Below the pieces are notes generated by a model, which worked only from the letters and a program-made list of their open reading frames with translations, ran no database searches and was not told where the DNA came from. A stretch of DNA of 64,000 nt from CAZTDD01 sp964612675 (lineage in GTDB: Bacteria; Hinthialibacterota; Hinthialibacteria; Hinthialibacterales; JAKPRU01). How positions within the stretch are numbered: the first letter of the stretch is position 1; every line of letters begins with the position of its first letter. The translations under genes were made by a program, and so were the position numbers. The DNA is taken from assembly GCA_964612675.1 (NCBI GenBank), contig CAZTDD010000011.1, positions 19,740 through 83,739 of the forward strand, read 5' to 3'. This document shows, piece after piece, positions 34,083 to 42,807 of the stretch.

Positions 34083-35693
34083 ATGATATCCGATAGACTT
34101 TTGAAGACCGTCCCAACCTTGTTTTCATTTGTTCTGCTCCTCACTCCGGGAGTTTTTTCCGACAAAGACTCTGCGTGGGAGTTGGCGAAAGAAAACGCAT
34201 CTGTACTTCGTTTTTCAACACTGTTCACAGCCCAGAATGTACGAGACCATCTCGCGACCCCCGAGGGGATCGAAGAGGCAATCCAGTGGTGTAAGGATAC
34301 CGCAGTAACCCATGTGTTTCTCGAGACCTTTCGCGGCGGGTACACGGTGGATCGCGAAGTGGTAACAGAAGCCAAGGAGAAATTCCTCGATGAGGGTTTT
34401 CTTGTGAGCGGCTGTGTCACGACGACGAGGATCGGGAGAGACAGCGTGGATGGCTGGATATTTCCTTGTTTCACCGAGCAGGCCGGACTGGATAATCTGA
34501 AAAGGATTTTTGAATTTACCGCGAGTATTTTCGACGAAGTTATGATCGATGATTTCTTCGCAACGCATTGCGAATGCGAAGAGTGTATTCAGGCTCGCGG
34601 CGACCGGCCGTGGGATGAATTTCGCTGCGACATGATGGTGGATGTCTCGCAAAAGTATGTAATCGAACCGGCACAAAAAGTGAATCCCGACGTAACGCTG
34701 ATCATCAAGTACCCCCAATGGTATGACGCTTTTCACGAGAGAGGCTACGAGGTTGTGCGTCAAACGAAAATGTTCGACAAGATTTGGATCGGAACCGAGA
34801 CCCGCGATCCGGACAGCGACCGATGGGGCCGCAAGGCACAATATGAGGGTTATTTCATTATGCGTTGGCTGGGCGACATCGGCGGCGATAAATGCGGCGG
34901 CGGTTGGTTCGACCCATATGGGACCTCACCGCCCACGTACGTCGAGCAAGCGCGGCAGACCATCCTCGGTGGCGCGAAAGAAGCACTCCTCTTCTGCTAC
35001 GGCTCACTCCAACGGGATACCGGTCCAGCAAATGTGCGAAAACTGCGCCAGGAGATTTCGGAGATCTTCCGCCTGGCCGAGCTTATACGAGGCAAAAAAC
35101 CGCGCGGAATTTCAGCCCCCAAGCCCCCGAACAGCGATCCGGGCGGCGATCAATATGTGTACGATTTCATCGGAATGCTCGGGCTTCCGCTTGTTCCGAC
35201 AGCCGATGTAAAGACAGATGTCCCTGCCGCTTTCTTACCCTACCAGACACTGACCGATCCTCAACTCCCTCAGAAAGTCACCCAAATGACAGACAGAGGA
35301 ACACCCTTGTTGATTACGAATCGCGTGGCTGAAGAACTGGACAACGTCGGCAAGGCGAAAGAGATTGAAGTGCTCAACATTCCTCAAAACCGATGGGACC
35401 TGATGAAGATCCCCGAGGATCGTCTGCAGGCTATCAGGGAGAAGATGCTGGAACCGCTGAACGTTGAATTCAGTGCACCCACTCGAACGGCACTCTATTT
35501 GTTTGGAGACAATCTCGCGGCGATAGAGAACTTCAACGACAAGGAGATCGAAGCGCGCTTCCGAATGGAACCCTACCGGAAGGGGACTATGCTTCTCGCG
35601 ATCCCCAAGAAGGAGATAGAGCCGAAGCAAGCGGGAGAGTCACTAACGTTATCGATCCCGGCGCGCAGCATGGTTCTATTAAGAATGGAATGA
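34083..35693 (+). CDS. Secreted glycoside-hydrolase-like TIM-barrel protein of unknown family
   Basis: A 536-residue protein with a signal ending near GVFSDK. The barrel-like core includes ITVTHVFLETF-like text (AVTHVFLETFRGGY), DEVMIDDFFATHCECEECIQ with a paired-Cys segment, and LIIKYPQWYDAFHERGY. The C-terminal beta part ends LSIPARSMVLLRME, as in many GH accessory domains. I do not recognise the family. GAGGAAA precedes the ATG. It converges on the histidine kinase gene. Confidence 0.6.
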   Translation: MISDRLLKTVPTLFSFVLLLTPGVFSDKDSAWELAKENASVLRFSTLFTAQNVRDHLATPEGIEEAIQWCKDTAVTHVFLETFRGGYTVDREVVTEAKEKFLDEGFLVSGCVTTTRIGRDSVDGWIFPCFTEQAGLDNLKRIFEFTASIFDEVMIDDFFATHCECEECIQARGDRPWDEFRCDMMVDVSQKYVIEPAQKVNPDVTLIIKYPQWYDAFHERGYEVVRQTKMFDKIWIGTETRDPDSDRWGRKAQYEGYFIMRWLGDIGGDKCGGGWFDPYGTSPPTYVEQARQTILGGAKEALLFCYGSLQRDTGPANVRKLRQEISEIFRLAELIRGKKPRGISAPKPPNSDPGGDQYVYDFIGMLGLPLVPTADVKTDVPAAFLPYQTLTDPQLPQKVTQMTDRGTPLLITNRVAEELDNVGKAKEIEVLNIPQNRWDLMKIPEDRLQAIREKMLEPLNVEFSAPTRTALYLFGDNLAAIENFNDKEIEARFRMEPYRKGTMLLAIPKKEIEPKQAGESLTLSIPARSMVLLRME

Positions 35694-35700
35694 ACTTAGA

Positions 35701-36600
35701 TCAGTTATCGTACGCGAAATCGAGGATATTCCACTGGAGTGAGGTCTGTTTAACGGAGCCGTTCCGTGTCGAACGCAACGAGTTTTGATGAGGTAGTTCT
35801 TCTCTGAGCCGACGCTCGGCGATTTCCATATCGCTTTCCTGCGTCGCGTCCGAGGCGGGCAAAAAGACAAAGAAGGTACTTCCCTCTCCCGGAGTGGAGA
35901 CCACGCGGACGGAGCCGTTCAGTTTTTCGACGGCTTTTTGTACCAGCGCCAGTCCAATTCCGGTCCCCTCATATTCACGGTCCGTGTGCAATCTCTCCAG
36001 TACACCAAAAATCTTCTGCTGGTACTCCCGTGGAATACCGATACCATTGTCCCGAACGAAGATCTCAAACCCGGCATCTTGAACTTGTCGCCAGCCGATT
36101 TCGATCCGTTTGTTCTGAGAACGGTTGAATTTCGCGGCATTTGTCAACAGGTTCTGGAAGATCTGGCGAAGAAGGGTGCAAGAAGTCTCGATGACCAGAT
36201 GATCTTCAGTCAGGAAACGTACCTCGACATCGCTGGAAATCCCAAGCGTGTCAATCAAATCGGCCAAGAAGTCTTGAAGATCGACGGTTTCTTTCGAAAC
36301 CTCGGTTTGATCAAGCCGTGCAAGTTTCAGTATATCTTCCACCAACCGCTCGCCTTCACGGACAGCTCGGCATAGACCTTCGATGTAGGTCTTGTGGTTC
36401 TCGTCCAGCGAATCCCACATATCTTCCTTCAGGAAATCCGCATAGTTGTGAATCGCTCTCAGAGGCGCTTTCAGATCGTGGGATACGACGCCCGTATAAC
36501 GCGAAAGCTCCTGATTGGCGGTCTGCAGCTCTGCCAGACGAGCATGAAGAGATTCGATTTCTTCCAACAGTTCATTCTTGGTTTTCGGCGTCTCATTCAT
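35701..36600 (-). CDS. Sensor-less histidine kinase
   Basis: A 299-residue soluble kinase. A short N-terminal coiled coil (KNELLEEIESLHARLAELQT) leads to the H-box VVSHDLKAPLRAIHNYADFL. The ATPase domain has NAAKFN, DNGIGIPREY and GTGIGLALVQKAV. There is no membrane segment and no PAS or GAF sensor, so input must come from a partner protein. No intact response regulator is adjacent; the pseudo-receiver at 23999 is too far and degenerate. Last 40 residues are unremarkable. Confidence 0.9.
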   Translation of the reverse strand: MNETPKTKNELLEEIESLHARLAELQTANQELSRYTGVVSHDLKAPLRAIHNYADFLKEDMWDSLDENHKTYIEGLCRAVREGERLVEDILKLARLDQTEVSKETVDLQDFLADLIDTLGISSDVEVRFLTEDHLVIETSCTLLRQIFQNLLTNAAKFNRSQNKRIEIGWRQVQDAGFEIFVRDNGIGIPREYQQKIFGVLERLHTDREYEGTGIGLALVQKAVEKLNGSVRVVSTPGEGSTFFVFLPASDATQESDMEIAERRLREELPHQNSLRSTRNGSVKQTSLQWNILDFAYDN

Positions 36601-36838
36601 AGTCGCACCTGTACCATTCTCTGTCAGACCTCTGTCCTTTCAGACGCTCTAGAGGTCCACAGGATTGGGCTGTTTGAACCCACTGCCTCCTGCCGAACGA
36701 GCACGGCACAGACAAACGCAATATGTCAAAGACGGTGCGAAAGTAAGGACATGGTTCCGCTGTGAATGCACAGATATTCCGGATGCTACGCTGAGGTAAC
36801 CAATCGTCCTTCGTTCAAAACAAGACTCAAATCATATC

Positions 36839-36864
36839 AAAACCGTAATCACATACGGTCTTTT
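36839..36864 (-). terminator. Bidirectional terminator
   Basis: ACCGTA (36842-36847) pairs with TACGGT (36854-36859), with A-rich left and T-rich right flanks. On the minus strand the stem is followed by TTTTG about 60 bases after the BNR_4 stop. The 36600-36925 gap shows nothing else. Confidence 0.6.
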
Positions 36865-36924
36865 GTAGTATATCCTATTCCTGTCCCAATGCCAAATCCG
36901 AAGTGTCGGAAAATTGTGTGAATC

Positions 36925-38319
36925 TCACCGAGCGCCAAATTTCCAATCGACTATCCTCACCGGCTCGACCGGAACGTCCGTAGGTACATCATGGTCAGGC
37001 TGGAAGTTCTTTTGAATCAGCATACTAAGCACCTTGTCACGATCCCAGCGAATCCGGTCAATAACCGGTTCGGTATTCATGAGATTCTCGTCCCAGAGGT
37101 AAATCGTTTCACCTGGCGGACGATAGTCTGGAGGCTCCAAACACTGAGCAACCATACAATTGTCTGTCAAATCGCCCCGATAAAGTACATACACTCTATC
37201 GTCTGAGCCGATTAAAATCTCCGGCCTGCTGAACGGAATTTGCAGAGCCCCCCCGCCTGCGAGCCGAAAATCCTCTGTCCGCTGGGTAACAAAATCCATG
37301 GTCCATTCTCTCCCGCCGAACCATAGATGGAAGTATTGGGGAATTCCATCCGGATCGTCGGCGTAGGCGACAATGTGAACCCGGTCCTTCGAGTCGACAG
37401 CGCTGCTGCATTGGTTGATCAAATTGTTGCCGGGACCGATTGCCTGGATGGTCTCGTTGTTGACCGGCGTCATCGGCGTGGAGATACGAAGATCGTCGCT
37501 CGTCAGCCAGGTTCTTCCCGAATCCGGAGTGTACGCGTATCCGACATTGACATTGTTGATCAAGCCGCCGGGCGGACCGCCCCGATTCACCCGCCATACC
37601 CAACTGAGATGCATCCGTCCTAGCGAATCGAACGCTGGATGATTCCAGTAAGCGTTCGCCGGCCACGGTTTTTGCTCCGTGCCTTTGAGAAAACGAAGCG
37701 CGCGATCCGACCAGGTTTCTGACTCGTGGTCGTACGCCTTGAGACAAGCATCGCCGTTTCCGGAGCTGCCGTCACGATACATGAATAGAAGCTGATCGCA
37801 TCCTCCTCCATCCTCCGAAGGAACCATGACGAAATAGGGATAAGTCACCCGGTCCTCGACGTTCCCGGTCATCTGAAGAGGTTCGGTCCAGGAATCGATA
37901 CGCAGCGGCTCCGTCGATTTTCGGTACCGCAAAGGATGGCCGTGATGATCGTAGGAAACGTGGACATAGCCTTTCGGGTCGAGTCCCAACGAGATCGAAT
38001 TGTGAGCGTCCCGTGTGTTGTACTCACCGGCCATCCGGTAAAAAGAGAGCGAATCGTCTCGTAGATCCCGGCGCACAAACACCATTTGGCTTTTGTCGTC
38101 GTAGAATGCAGCGAACTGGTAGGAATCGAATGTGACAATTCCATGGTGGCGAAAGATGACGGTATTTACTGTATTATTCGCCCAGCCCGGACCTAAGTCG
38201 AGCACAGATACGGGAGACAGATTGCTACGTTCTTTAACAGTGCCGCACAGAGAGCTGTCGAGCAATTGTGTAAAGAACCCAACCTGAATAATAATAAGCC
38301 AGAATAGAACATTCTTCAT
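36925..38319 (-). CDS. Secreted BNR_4 family beta-propeller protein
   Basis: A 464-residue exported protein with propeller motifs SYQFAAFYDDKSQMVFVRRD, GYVHVSYDHHGHPLRYRKS and NNLINQCSSAVDSKDRVHIV. This is the BNR_4 family (PF15892), related to polysaccharide lyases with a seven-bladed propeller such as ulvan lyases. The conserved DHHGHPLRYR is the likely active-site strand, as in that family. Catalysis is inferred. Start at ATG 38319 has a weak RBS. A terminator follows at 36839. Confidence 0.85.
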   Translation of the reverse strand: MKNVLFWLIIIQVGFFTQLLDSSLCGTVKERSNLSPVSVLDLGPGWANNTVNTVIFRHHGIVTFDSYQFAAFYDDKSQMVFVRRDLRDDSLSFYRMAGEYNTRDAHNSISLGLDPKGYVHVSYDHHGHPLRYRKSTEPLRIDSWTEPLQMTGNVEDRVTYPYFVMVPSEDGGGCDQLLFMYRDGSSGNGDACLKAYDHESETWSDRALRFLKGTEQKPWPANAYWNHPAFDSLGRMHLSWVWRVNRGGPPGGLINNVNVGYAYTPDSGRTWLTSDDLRISTPMTPVNNETIQAIGPGNNLINQCSSAVDSKDRVHIVAYADDPDGIPQYFHLWFGGREWTMDFVTQRTEDFRLAGGGALQIPFSRPEILIGSDDRVYVLYRGDLTDNCMVAQCLEPPDYRPPGETIYLWDENLMNTEPVIDRIRWDRDKVLSMLIQKNFQPDHDVPTDVPVEPVRIVDWKFGAR

Positions 38320-38391
38320 TTGCGATGCAGCGAGCTCACTTTCCTAGAGATTTGCCTCTATAACGAGAAGGCTTGTGTTGTTTTCTTTTCT

Positions 38392-38412
38392 CCCTCTCCC
38401 TCTGGGAGAGGG
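38392..38412. repeat. Short hairpin repeat
   Basis: CCCTCTCCC and GGGAGAGGG pair exactly around a TCT loop, inside a CCCTCTGGGAGAGGGTCGGG block of a very widespread intergenic type. No T-run, so not a terminator. Confidence 0.6.
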
Positions 38413-38433
38413 TCGGGGTGTGGGCATTCTCAG

Positions 38434-39111
38434 CTATTCCTCATCCCACACAGGCTCAAAAACCAGGAAATACTGGTAGTCGAGAAAGGTCTCTTCACGA
38501 AAAAGTTTCCAACCCGCCGACTCCATTTCTTCAATAACAACGGATTTCGCCACGGTGTGCCCGGGTCGCGGACCGACTTTTTGACGTATCTTCTTCCAGT
38601 CCACCACGATAACCTGACCGCCGGGACGAAGCAGTGGTTTCAGATTCCTGTAATATTCGACTCGATCCGACAGGTGATGATTTGTATTGCAGAAAAACAA
38701 GAAATCGACACTTGACGGAGGCAGCATCGGCCGATCCATCGCCGCATAGACAGTGACAATATTGTTCAGACCTTCTTTTCGAGCCGTTTCCTGAAGAAAT
38801 TCGAGTAGGTTGGTCGCCAAGTCACAGCAGTAAACCACTCCGGTAGGACCGACCCTGCGTGCGAAGGGTCGCGAGAAGAACCCTGTCGCCCCGCCGATGT
38901 CGGCGATTCGATCGCCTGTGTCCAGGCCGATGGCCTGGATCACTTCGCCCACCTTCTGCCATTCCGCACGCGCCGGCTGTTCGAATTGTTCCGGCCGATA
39001 GCGATGTTCTCGTTCATTATGGTTCTCTTGGGCTGATACAAACCCGCTAACACACACAATGAGAAACACGAAACTCAAGAACGTTTTGTAGTAGAACCTG
39101 CCTGTCGTCAT
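38434..39111 (-). CDS. Exported class I SAM-methyltransferase-like protein
   Basis: A 225-residue protein with a clear signal peptide (LSFVFLIVCVSGFVSAQEN) ahead of a class I methyltransferase fold. Motif I is IADIGGATGFFSRPFARRVG, with GVVYCCDLATNLLEFLQ as the acidic strand, and LLRPGGQVIVVDWKK follows. SAM is cytoplasmic, so a secreted SAM enzyme is puzzling; it may bind another ligand or be a repurposed fold. Such proteins recur in several candidate phyla. Weak RBS. Confidence 0.8.
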   Translation of the reverse strand: MTTGRFYYKTFLSFVFLIVCVSGFVSAQENHNEREHRYRPEQFEQPARAEWQKVGEVIQAIGLDTGDRIADIGGATGFFSRPFARRVGPTGVVYCCDLATNLLEFLQETARKEGLNNIVTVYAAMDRPMLPPSSVDFLFFCNTNHHLSDRVEYYRNLKPLLRPGGQVIVVDWKKIRQKVGPRPGHTVAKSVVIEEMESAGWKLFREETFLDYQYFLVFEPVWDEE

Positions 39112-39253
39112 GATTGACTGTATTTACCTCGTAGGTTGGAGTTTCAGCTCAGTTGCTGGGTTGCGCCTCGACGGCCCGGGGCTCGCGATGACGGATAAAA
39201 GGCCCATTGCGCGACATTCAACATCGATATAGTAGAGACTCACCTGTTGTTTT

Positions 39254-39324
39254 CGGGAGGGCGAATCTCCTGATGAGCCGCATTTGTCTTCATGCAGGCG
39301 GCTCGGCGGGAGCCTCGCCCTCCC
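39254..39324. repeat. GGAGCCTCGCC-family element without TIRs
   Basis: CGGGAGGGCGAATCTCCTGA, a short loop and GCGGCTCGGCGGGAGCCTCG form an imperfect inverted repeat that matches the core of the MITEs at 46491 and 62685, but lacks their TTAACTTAATGACAT ends. Nearby 39168-39196 is a fragment of family A. Confidence 0.6.
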
Positions 39325-39360
39325 CTGTTCCGCTCTCGCCTACTACATCGCCTGTTATCT

Positions 39361-40842
39361 CTACCACCGAATAGCAATCACGTCGACCGAATCGGTGCGC
39401 TGGTCCGCTGAGAGTTCAATTCGAATTATACCGTCCTGATATTGAAAATCGACATTTTCTCCCGTCCGAAAAAGAATCGCGTCTTTCGGTTTCCGGTCCG
39501 CCTCAATCGTCACCGCCCCATTGAATTCACGCAAGAGATGTACATACCAGATTCCTTCGTTCTGTGTGACTGGGACGTTACAGCAGTCCGGATTCTCGAC
39601 GGGGTCGGCACCAATAACCGATTTGCGACTATGACTCATCCACGATGCGAGTTCCTCGCAGCGTTCATAGAACCCTGCCGGCATTGTCCCGTCCGGTACA
39701 GGCCCGACATTCAGCAGGAAGTTCCCGCCCCACGCTCGGCAGCGAGCAAGCATTGCCAATACCCATGCCGCCGGACGAAATCGCCCGTTAGGATTGTAGC
39801 CCCAGTGCCCATTCCAGCTAATACAATATTCCCACCACTCGTCCTCAGGACGGTCTTCAGCGAAACGCCACTCGACTGTTTCAAAATCACCAAGATTATC
39901 CCAACGATCGTTGATCACAATTCCGGGCTGAAGACTGCGAATCCATGCAAGCGTCTCTTTTTCACGCAGATCGTCGATTCCGCGCCATCCCATACCGTCA
40001 AACCAGAGCAAATCGATCTTCCCGTATCGTGTGAGCAATTCGTGGAGCTGGCCGATAGTGTATGCGTAAAACTTTTCAAACTCTTTTCGGTTCTTTTCTG
40101 GATCTTCGATAGGGGGAAATTGCCCCCGTTTATTGTGATCGAAATCGACGTCCGCCAACGGATATCCGGGATACGACCAATCGCGCGGGGAGAAATAGAA
40201 ACCGACCTTCAGGCCGTATTTGCGGCAGGCCTCCACGTACGGACGTAACAGATCGCGCCCGTTCATATAGTGTCTTGTACTCATCTTTCCGTATCGTGTC
40301 GGCCAAAGCGCGTACCCATCGTGATGTTTGGTTGTCAAGACCGCGTATGTAAATCCAGCTTCTTTCGCCGCCTTCATCCATAAATTAGGATTGTAATTCT
40401 GAGGATTGAATTGGTCAGCAAGATCGTAGTATTTCTTCCCTTCATACCTTGGATGATATCCATACGGATAGTCCTTGATCATCGCCCAGGAAGGTTGGAT
40501 TCCCGCCACGCTGTGGATCCCCCAGTGCATGAAAAGTCCAAATCCCGCGTCGGGATACCACTGCGCATCGGGATGCTCGGTTCTGTGGAATGGTTGCTCA
40601 ATGTCTTCGGTTAATAGCCGTTCGACAAGCAATTCATGATTCGTGTCGACGGGAGCGGATACCGCTTGCAGTGAACAGAACATAGATAAGAGAATAAATA
40701 CAACAGCAAAAAAACATAGATCCAGACAGGAAACATCCCGTCCGGGATCGCTCGGACTATGTCTTCTCGCAATGAAACAATCAGGCCGGTCAGGACAATT
40801 AATGTTGAATCGTTTTCCGGTGGGTCTCAAAATCATATCCAT
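39361..40842 (-). CDS. Alpha-L-fucosidase (GH29)
   Basis: A 493-residue protein of the GH29 family: WYPDAGFGLFMHWGIHSVAG, LTTKHHDGYALWPT, and the nucleophile Asp in IDLLWFDGMGW. A C-terminal beta-sandwich follows. It would release alpha-linked fucose. The best in-frame starts (40842, 40836) overlap the RraA gene by 38-44 bases and put about 35 residues ahead of the hydrophobic CLDLCFFAVVFILLSMFCSL. ATG 40684 would remove part of the signal, so a long N-region is likely. Confidence 0.9.
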   Translation of the reverse strand: MDMILRPTGKRFNINCPDRPDCFIARRHSPSDPGRDVSCLDLCFFAVVFILLSMFCSLQAVSAPVDTNHELLVERLLTEDIEQPFHRTEHPDAQWYPDAGFGLFMHWGIHSVAGIQPSWAMIKDYPYGYHPRYEGKKYYDLADQFNPQNYNPNLWMKAAKEAGFTYAVLTTKHHDGYALWPTRYGKMSTRHYMNGRDLLRPYVEACRKYGLKVGFYFSPRDWSYPGYPLADVDFDHNKRGQFPPIEDPEKNRKEFEKFYAYTIGQLHELLTRYGKIDLLWFDGMGWRGIDDLREKETLAWIRSLQPGIVINDRWDNLGDFETVEWRFAEDRPEDEWWEYCISWNGHWGYNPNGRFRPAAWVLAMLARCRAWGGNFLLNVGPVPDGTMPAGFYERCEELASWMSHSRKSVIGADPVENPDCCNVPVTQNEGIWYVHLLREFNGAVTIEADRKPKDAILFRTGENVDFQYQDGIIRIELSADQRTDSVDVIAIRW

Positions 40843-41482
40843 TTTTGCGAAGGTCTTCGATGGTTTTGCGCTCGCTGTCGAGAATCTGCTGGATTGCGTC
40901 AGGAAGTCTGCTCAGGATATCGCGAGGGATCGAAACGACTCCGTTTAAGTCTGCATGAAGAATATCTCCGGGCTGGACAATAAGTCCCCCCACGTCAACC
41001 GGAATCTGCGCCTCACCGACGTCAATATGTCCGTGCGAGACAACAACACTCTCACTCCAGACATTCATTCCCATTTTGTGTAGTGCTTCAAGATCGCGAA
41101 CAGCTCCGTCCGTGACGATTCCCACAGCTCCTAAGACCTGAACCTGCGTCCCGACAATTTCGCCCCAGTGAGACGACCAGCCCTTTTGGTAACATCGATC
41201 CTGCACAACGCAAATCACTGGTTCGTCGGCGTCGGCAATGGCCTCCAGCCACGTCAGGCGTTCTTTCGGATCGGGTGGAAAATCCGACTCGTAATCGACG
41301 ATCGTACAAGTCACGGCTGTTCCCACGACCGCACCCAGATCCGGAAAACGACACTGAATCTGCGGCCCCATGTAGCCGTCGCGCCGTGACCGCACGTGGA
41401 GAGTTTCAATCGCATTCGAGACAGTCGGGCTGTCCGCCAACAGAAGTTTTTCAACCAATTCGTCTGTCAATTTCGCTGCCAT
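40799..41482 (-). CDS. RraA-family protein (HMG aldolase-like)
   Basis: A 227-residue cytoplasmic protein from ATG 41482 (MAAKLTDELV); ATG 41515 is also in frame. It has LLADSPTVSNAIETL, the phosphate-binding GAVGIVTDGAVRDLEAL and VQPGDILHADLNGVVSIP, typical of RraA/4-hydroxy-4-methyl-2-oxoglutarate aldolases. Family members are aldolases or decarboxylases of 2-oxo acids and not usually RNase regulators. Beside the fucosidase it may split a deoxy-sugar acid intermediate; this is inferred. Its end overlaps the fucosidase start. Confidence 0.85.
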   Translation of the reverse strand: MAAKLTDELVEKLLLADSPTVSNAIETLHVRSRRDGYMGPQIQCRFPDLGAVVGTAVTCTIVDYESDFPPDPKERLTWLEAIADADEPVICVVQDRCYQKGWSSHWGEIVGTQVQVLGAVGIVTDGAVRDLEALHKMGMNVWSESVVVSHGHIDVGEAQIPVDVGGLIVQPGDILHADLNGVVSIPRDILSRLPDAIQQILDSERKTIEDLRKNGYDFETHRKTIQH

Positions 41483-41538
41483 ACAATCTACTCTCCCCCG
41501 CTTCGGCGAATACAATCCAAAATCCGGGCTTGTTTACC

Positions 41539-41747
41539 CTAACGTTGCAAAACTGACTCCTCCTGCCAACATTTCCAAATCTCTCCCCCCGTTCACGGGG
41601 GGAGTCGGAGGGGGGGCATCTGGATCGCACTGCCGGTGCTTTTCTCCTCAGGTCCTCAAATATTCATAAACATCTCTTCTCGCCTTTATCCATGCGGCTT
41701 TCCAACGGCGTTTTCGGCCGGCCTCTTCTCGTTTTTGCAACCATAGG
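41539..41747. repeat. 209-bp dispersed repeat (copy 2)
   Basis: Same sequence as 26963-27171 apart from an added G in the G-run, a lost A in CAAATATTC and a few substitutions. The changes break the minus-strand frame that copy 1 keeps, so both are non-functional fragments of a mobile or duplicated piece. Confidence 0.85.
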
Positions 41748-41769
41748 GTTTATTCCTTTTTTTTCCGAC

Positions 41770-42732
41770 TCACGATTTACCGAAAATCACCTTTTCGATT
41801 TCCGCTTTGGTCCACATGACCGCCTGCCAATCATTTCGCTTGGCTTCCTCGGCGGTTCTTGCCCCTTGTCCTTGCGGTGCACGGAACCCGGATTCGATGC
41901 CCCAAAATCCTGTGTAACCCGCGTCTTTCGATATACGCAGCATTCGATCCAAATCGTGAGAGATATGCGTGCCGTCGGGTCTCCAGCCGGCTTTCACTGA
42001 AACGCCTTTCGCGTAGGGCATCGCGAGACGAAGCGCCTCGTAGATATCGGTTTTCTCGGTCGGACGATAGTTTCCATAGTCGGGCAGCAGACCGAAATGA
42101 GGACTGTCGATCTTTTCGGCCAATGCAGGCAACCAACGCGGATGCGAAGACAGGCCCCCATGATTCTCAATAATTACATTCATTTTGAATTCTTTTGCAT
42201 AATCCAGGAGATCATGAAATGACTCGGCTGCACGATCCAGCGCATCCGGATCTTCCTCGGGCGTTTCGCCGCCGCCGTGCGCGTTGCAGCGTATCGCGTG
42301 GCAGCCCAGGTAATCGGCAATCTCGACCCATTTGCGGTGATTGATCACGGCCTGTTTCCGCTCCTGTTTGTCCTTCGCGACCATGGCACCTTCATGGTCG
42401 ACCATGATCAGAACGTTTTTGACGTTGTGCTCCGAAGCGTTCCTGTTTAGTTGATCGAGATAGTTCGCTGTCGGGGTTTCAAAAAACTGATTCACATATT
42501 CGATACCGTCGAGACCGAAATCTTCGCGCACAATGCGCGCCATATCGGTCAATTTCCAAACCCCGGCCCGAAAACTCCGCACCAGTGACCAAATTGCCAG
42601 AGAAATCGCGTTCTCCGTCGGACGAGGATACGCAAGAGCGGTCTTCGTTGCAGACAACGGGAATAGGCCGATTCCTAAACTTATCGTTGCGGACTTTGTA
42701 AGAAACTGGCGTCTGTTGCTGGATTCGTTCAT
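41770..42732 (-). CDS. Tat-exported sugar phosphate isomerase/epimerase-like TIM barrel (second)
   Basis: A 320-residue protein from ATG 42732 (GAGGAGCG upstream), with Tat-like MNESSNRRQFLTKSATISLG. The barrel contains EYVNQFFETP, HAIRCNAHGGGETPEEDP, NVIIENHGGLSSHPRW and HFGLLPDYGNYRPTEK. It is related to but clearly distinct from the copy at 32944. It lies between the RraA/fucosidase genes and DUF1080, so a role in keto- or deoxy-sugar turnover is likely. Confidence 0.85.
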   Translation of the reverse strand: MNESSNRRQFLTKSATISLGIGLFPLSATKTALAYPRPTENAISLAIWSLVRSFRAGVWKLTDMARIVREDFGLDGIEYVNQFFETPTANYLDQLNRNASEHNVKNVLIMVDHEGAMVAKDKQERKQAVINHRKWVEIADYLGCHAIRCNAHGGGETPEEDPDALDRAAESFHDLLDYAKEFKMNVIIENHGGLSSHPRWLPALAEKIDSPHFGLLPDYGNYRPTEKTDIYEALRLAMPYAKGVSVKAGWRPDGTHISHDLDRMLRISKDAGYTGFWGIESGFRAPQGQGARTAEEAKRNDWQAVMWTKAEIEKVIFGKS

Positions 42733-42807
42733 TGTACGCTCCTCGCAGGGTGTCATTTATGTAGGGTTCTGCTCCAGGAATAGAAGCAGCCTGAAAATCC
42801 CGATTTA

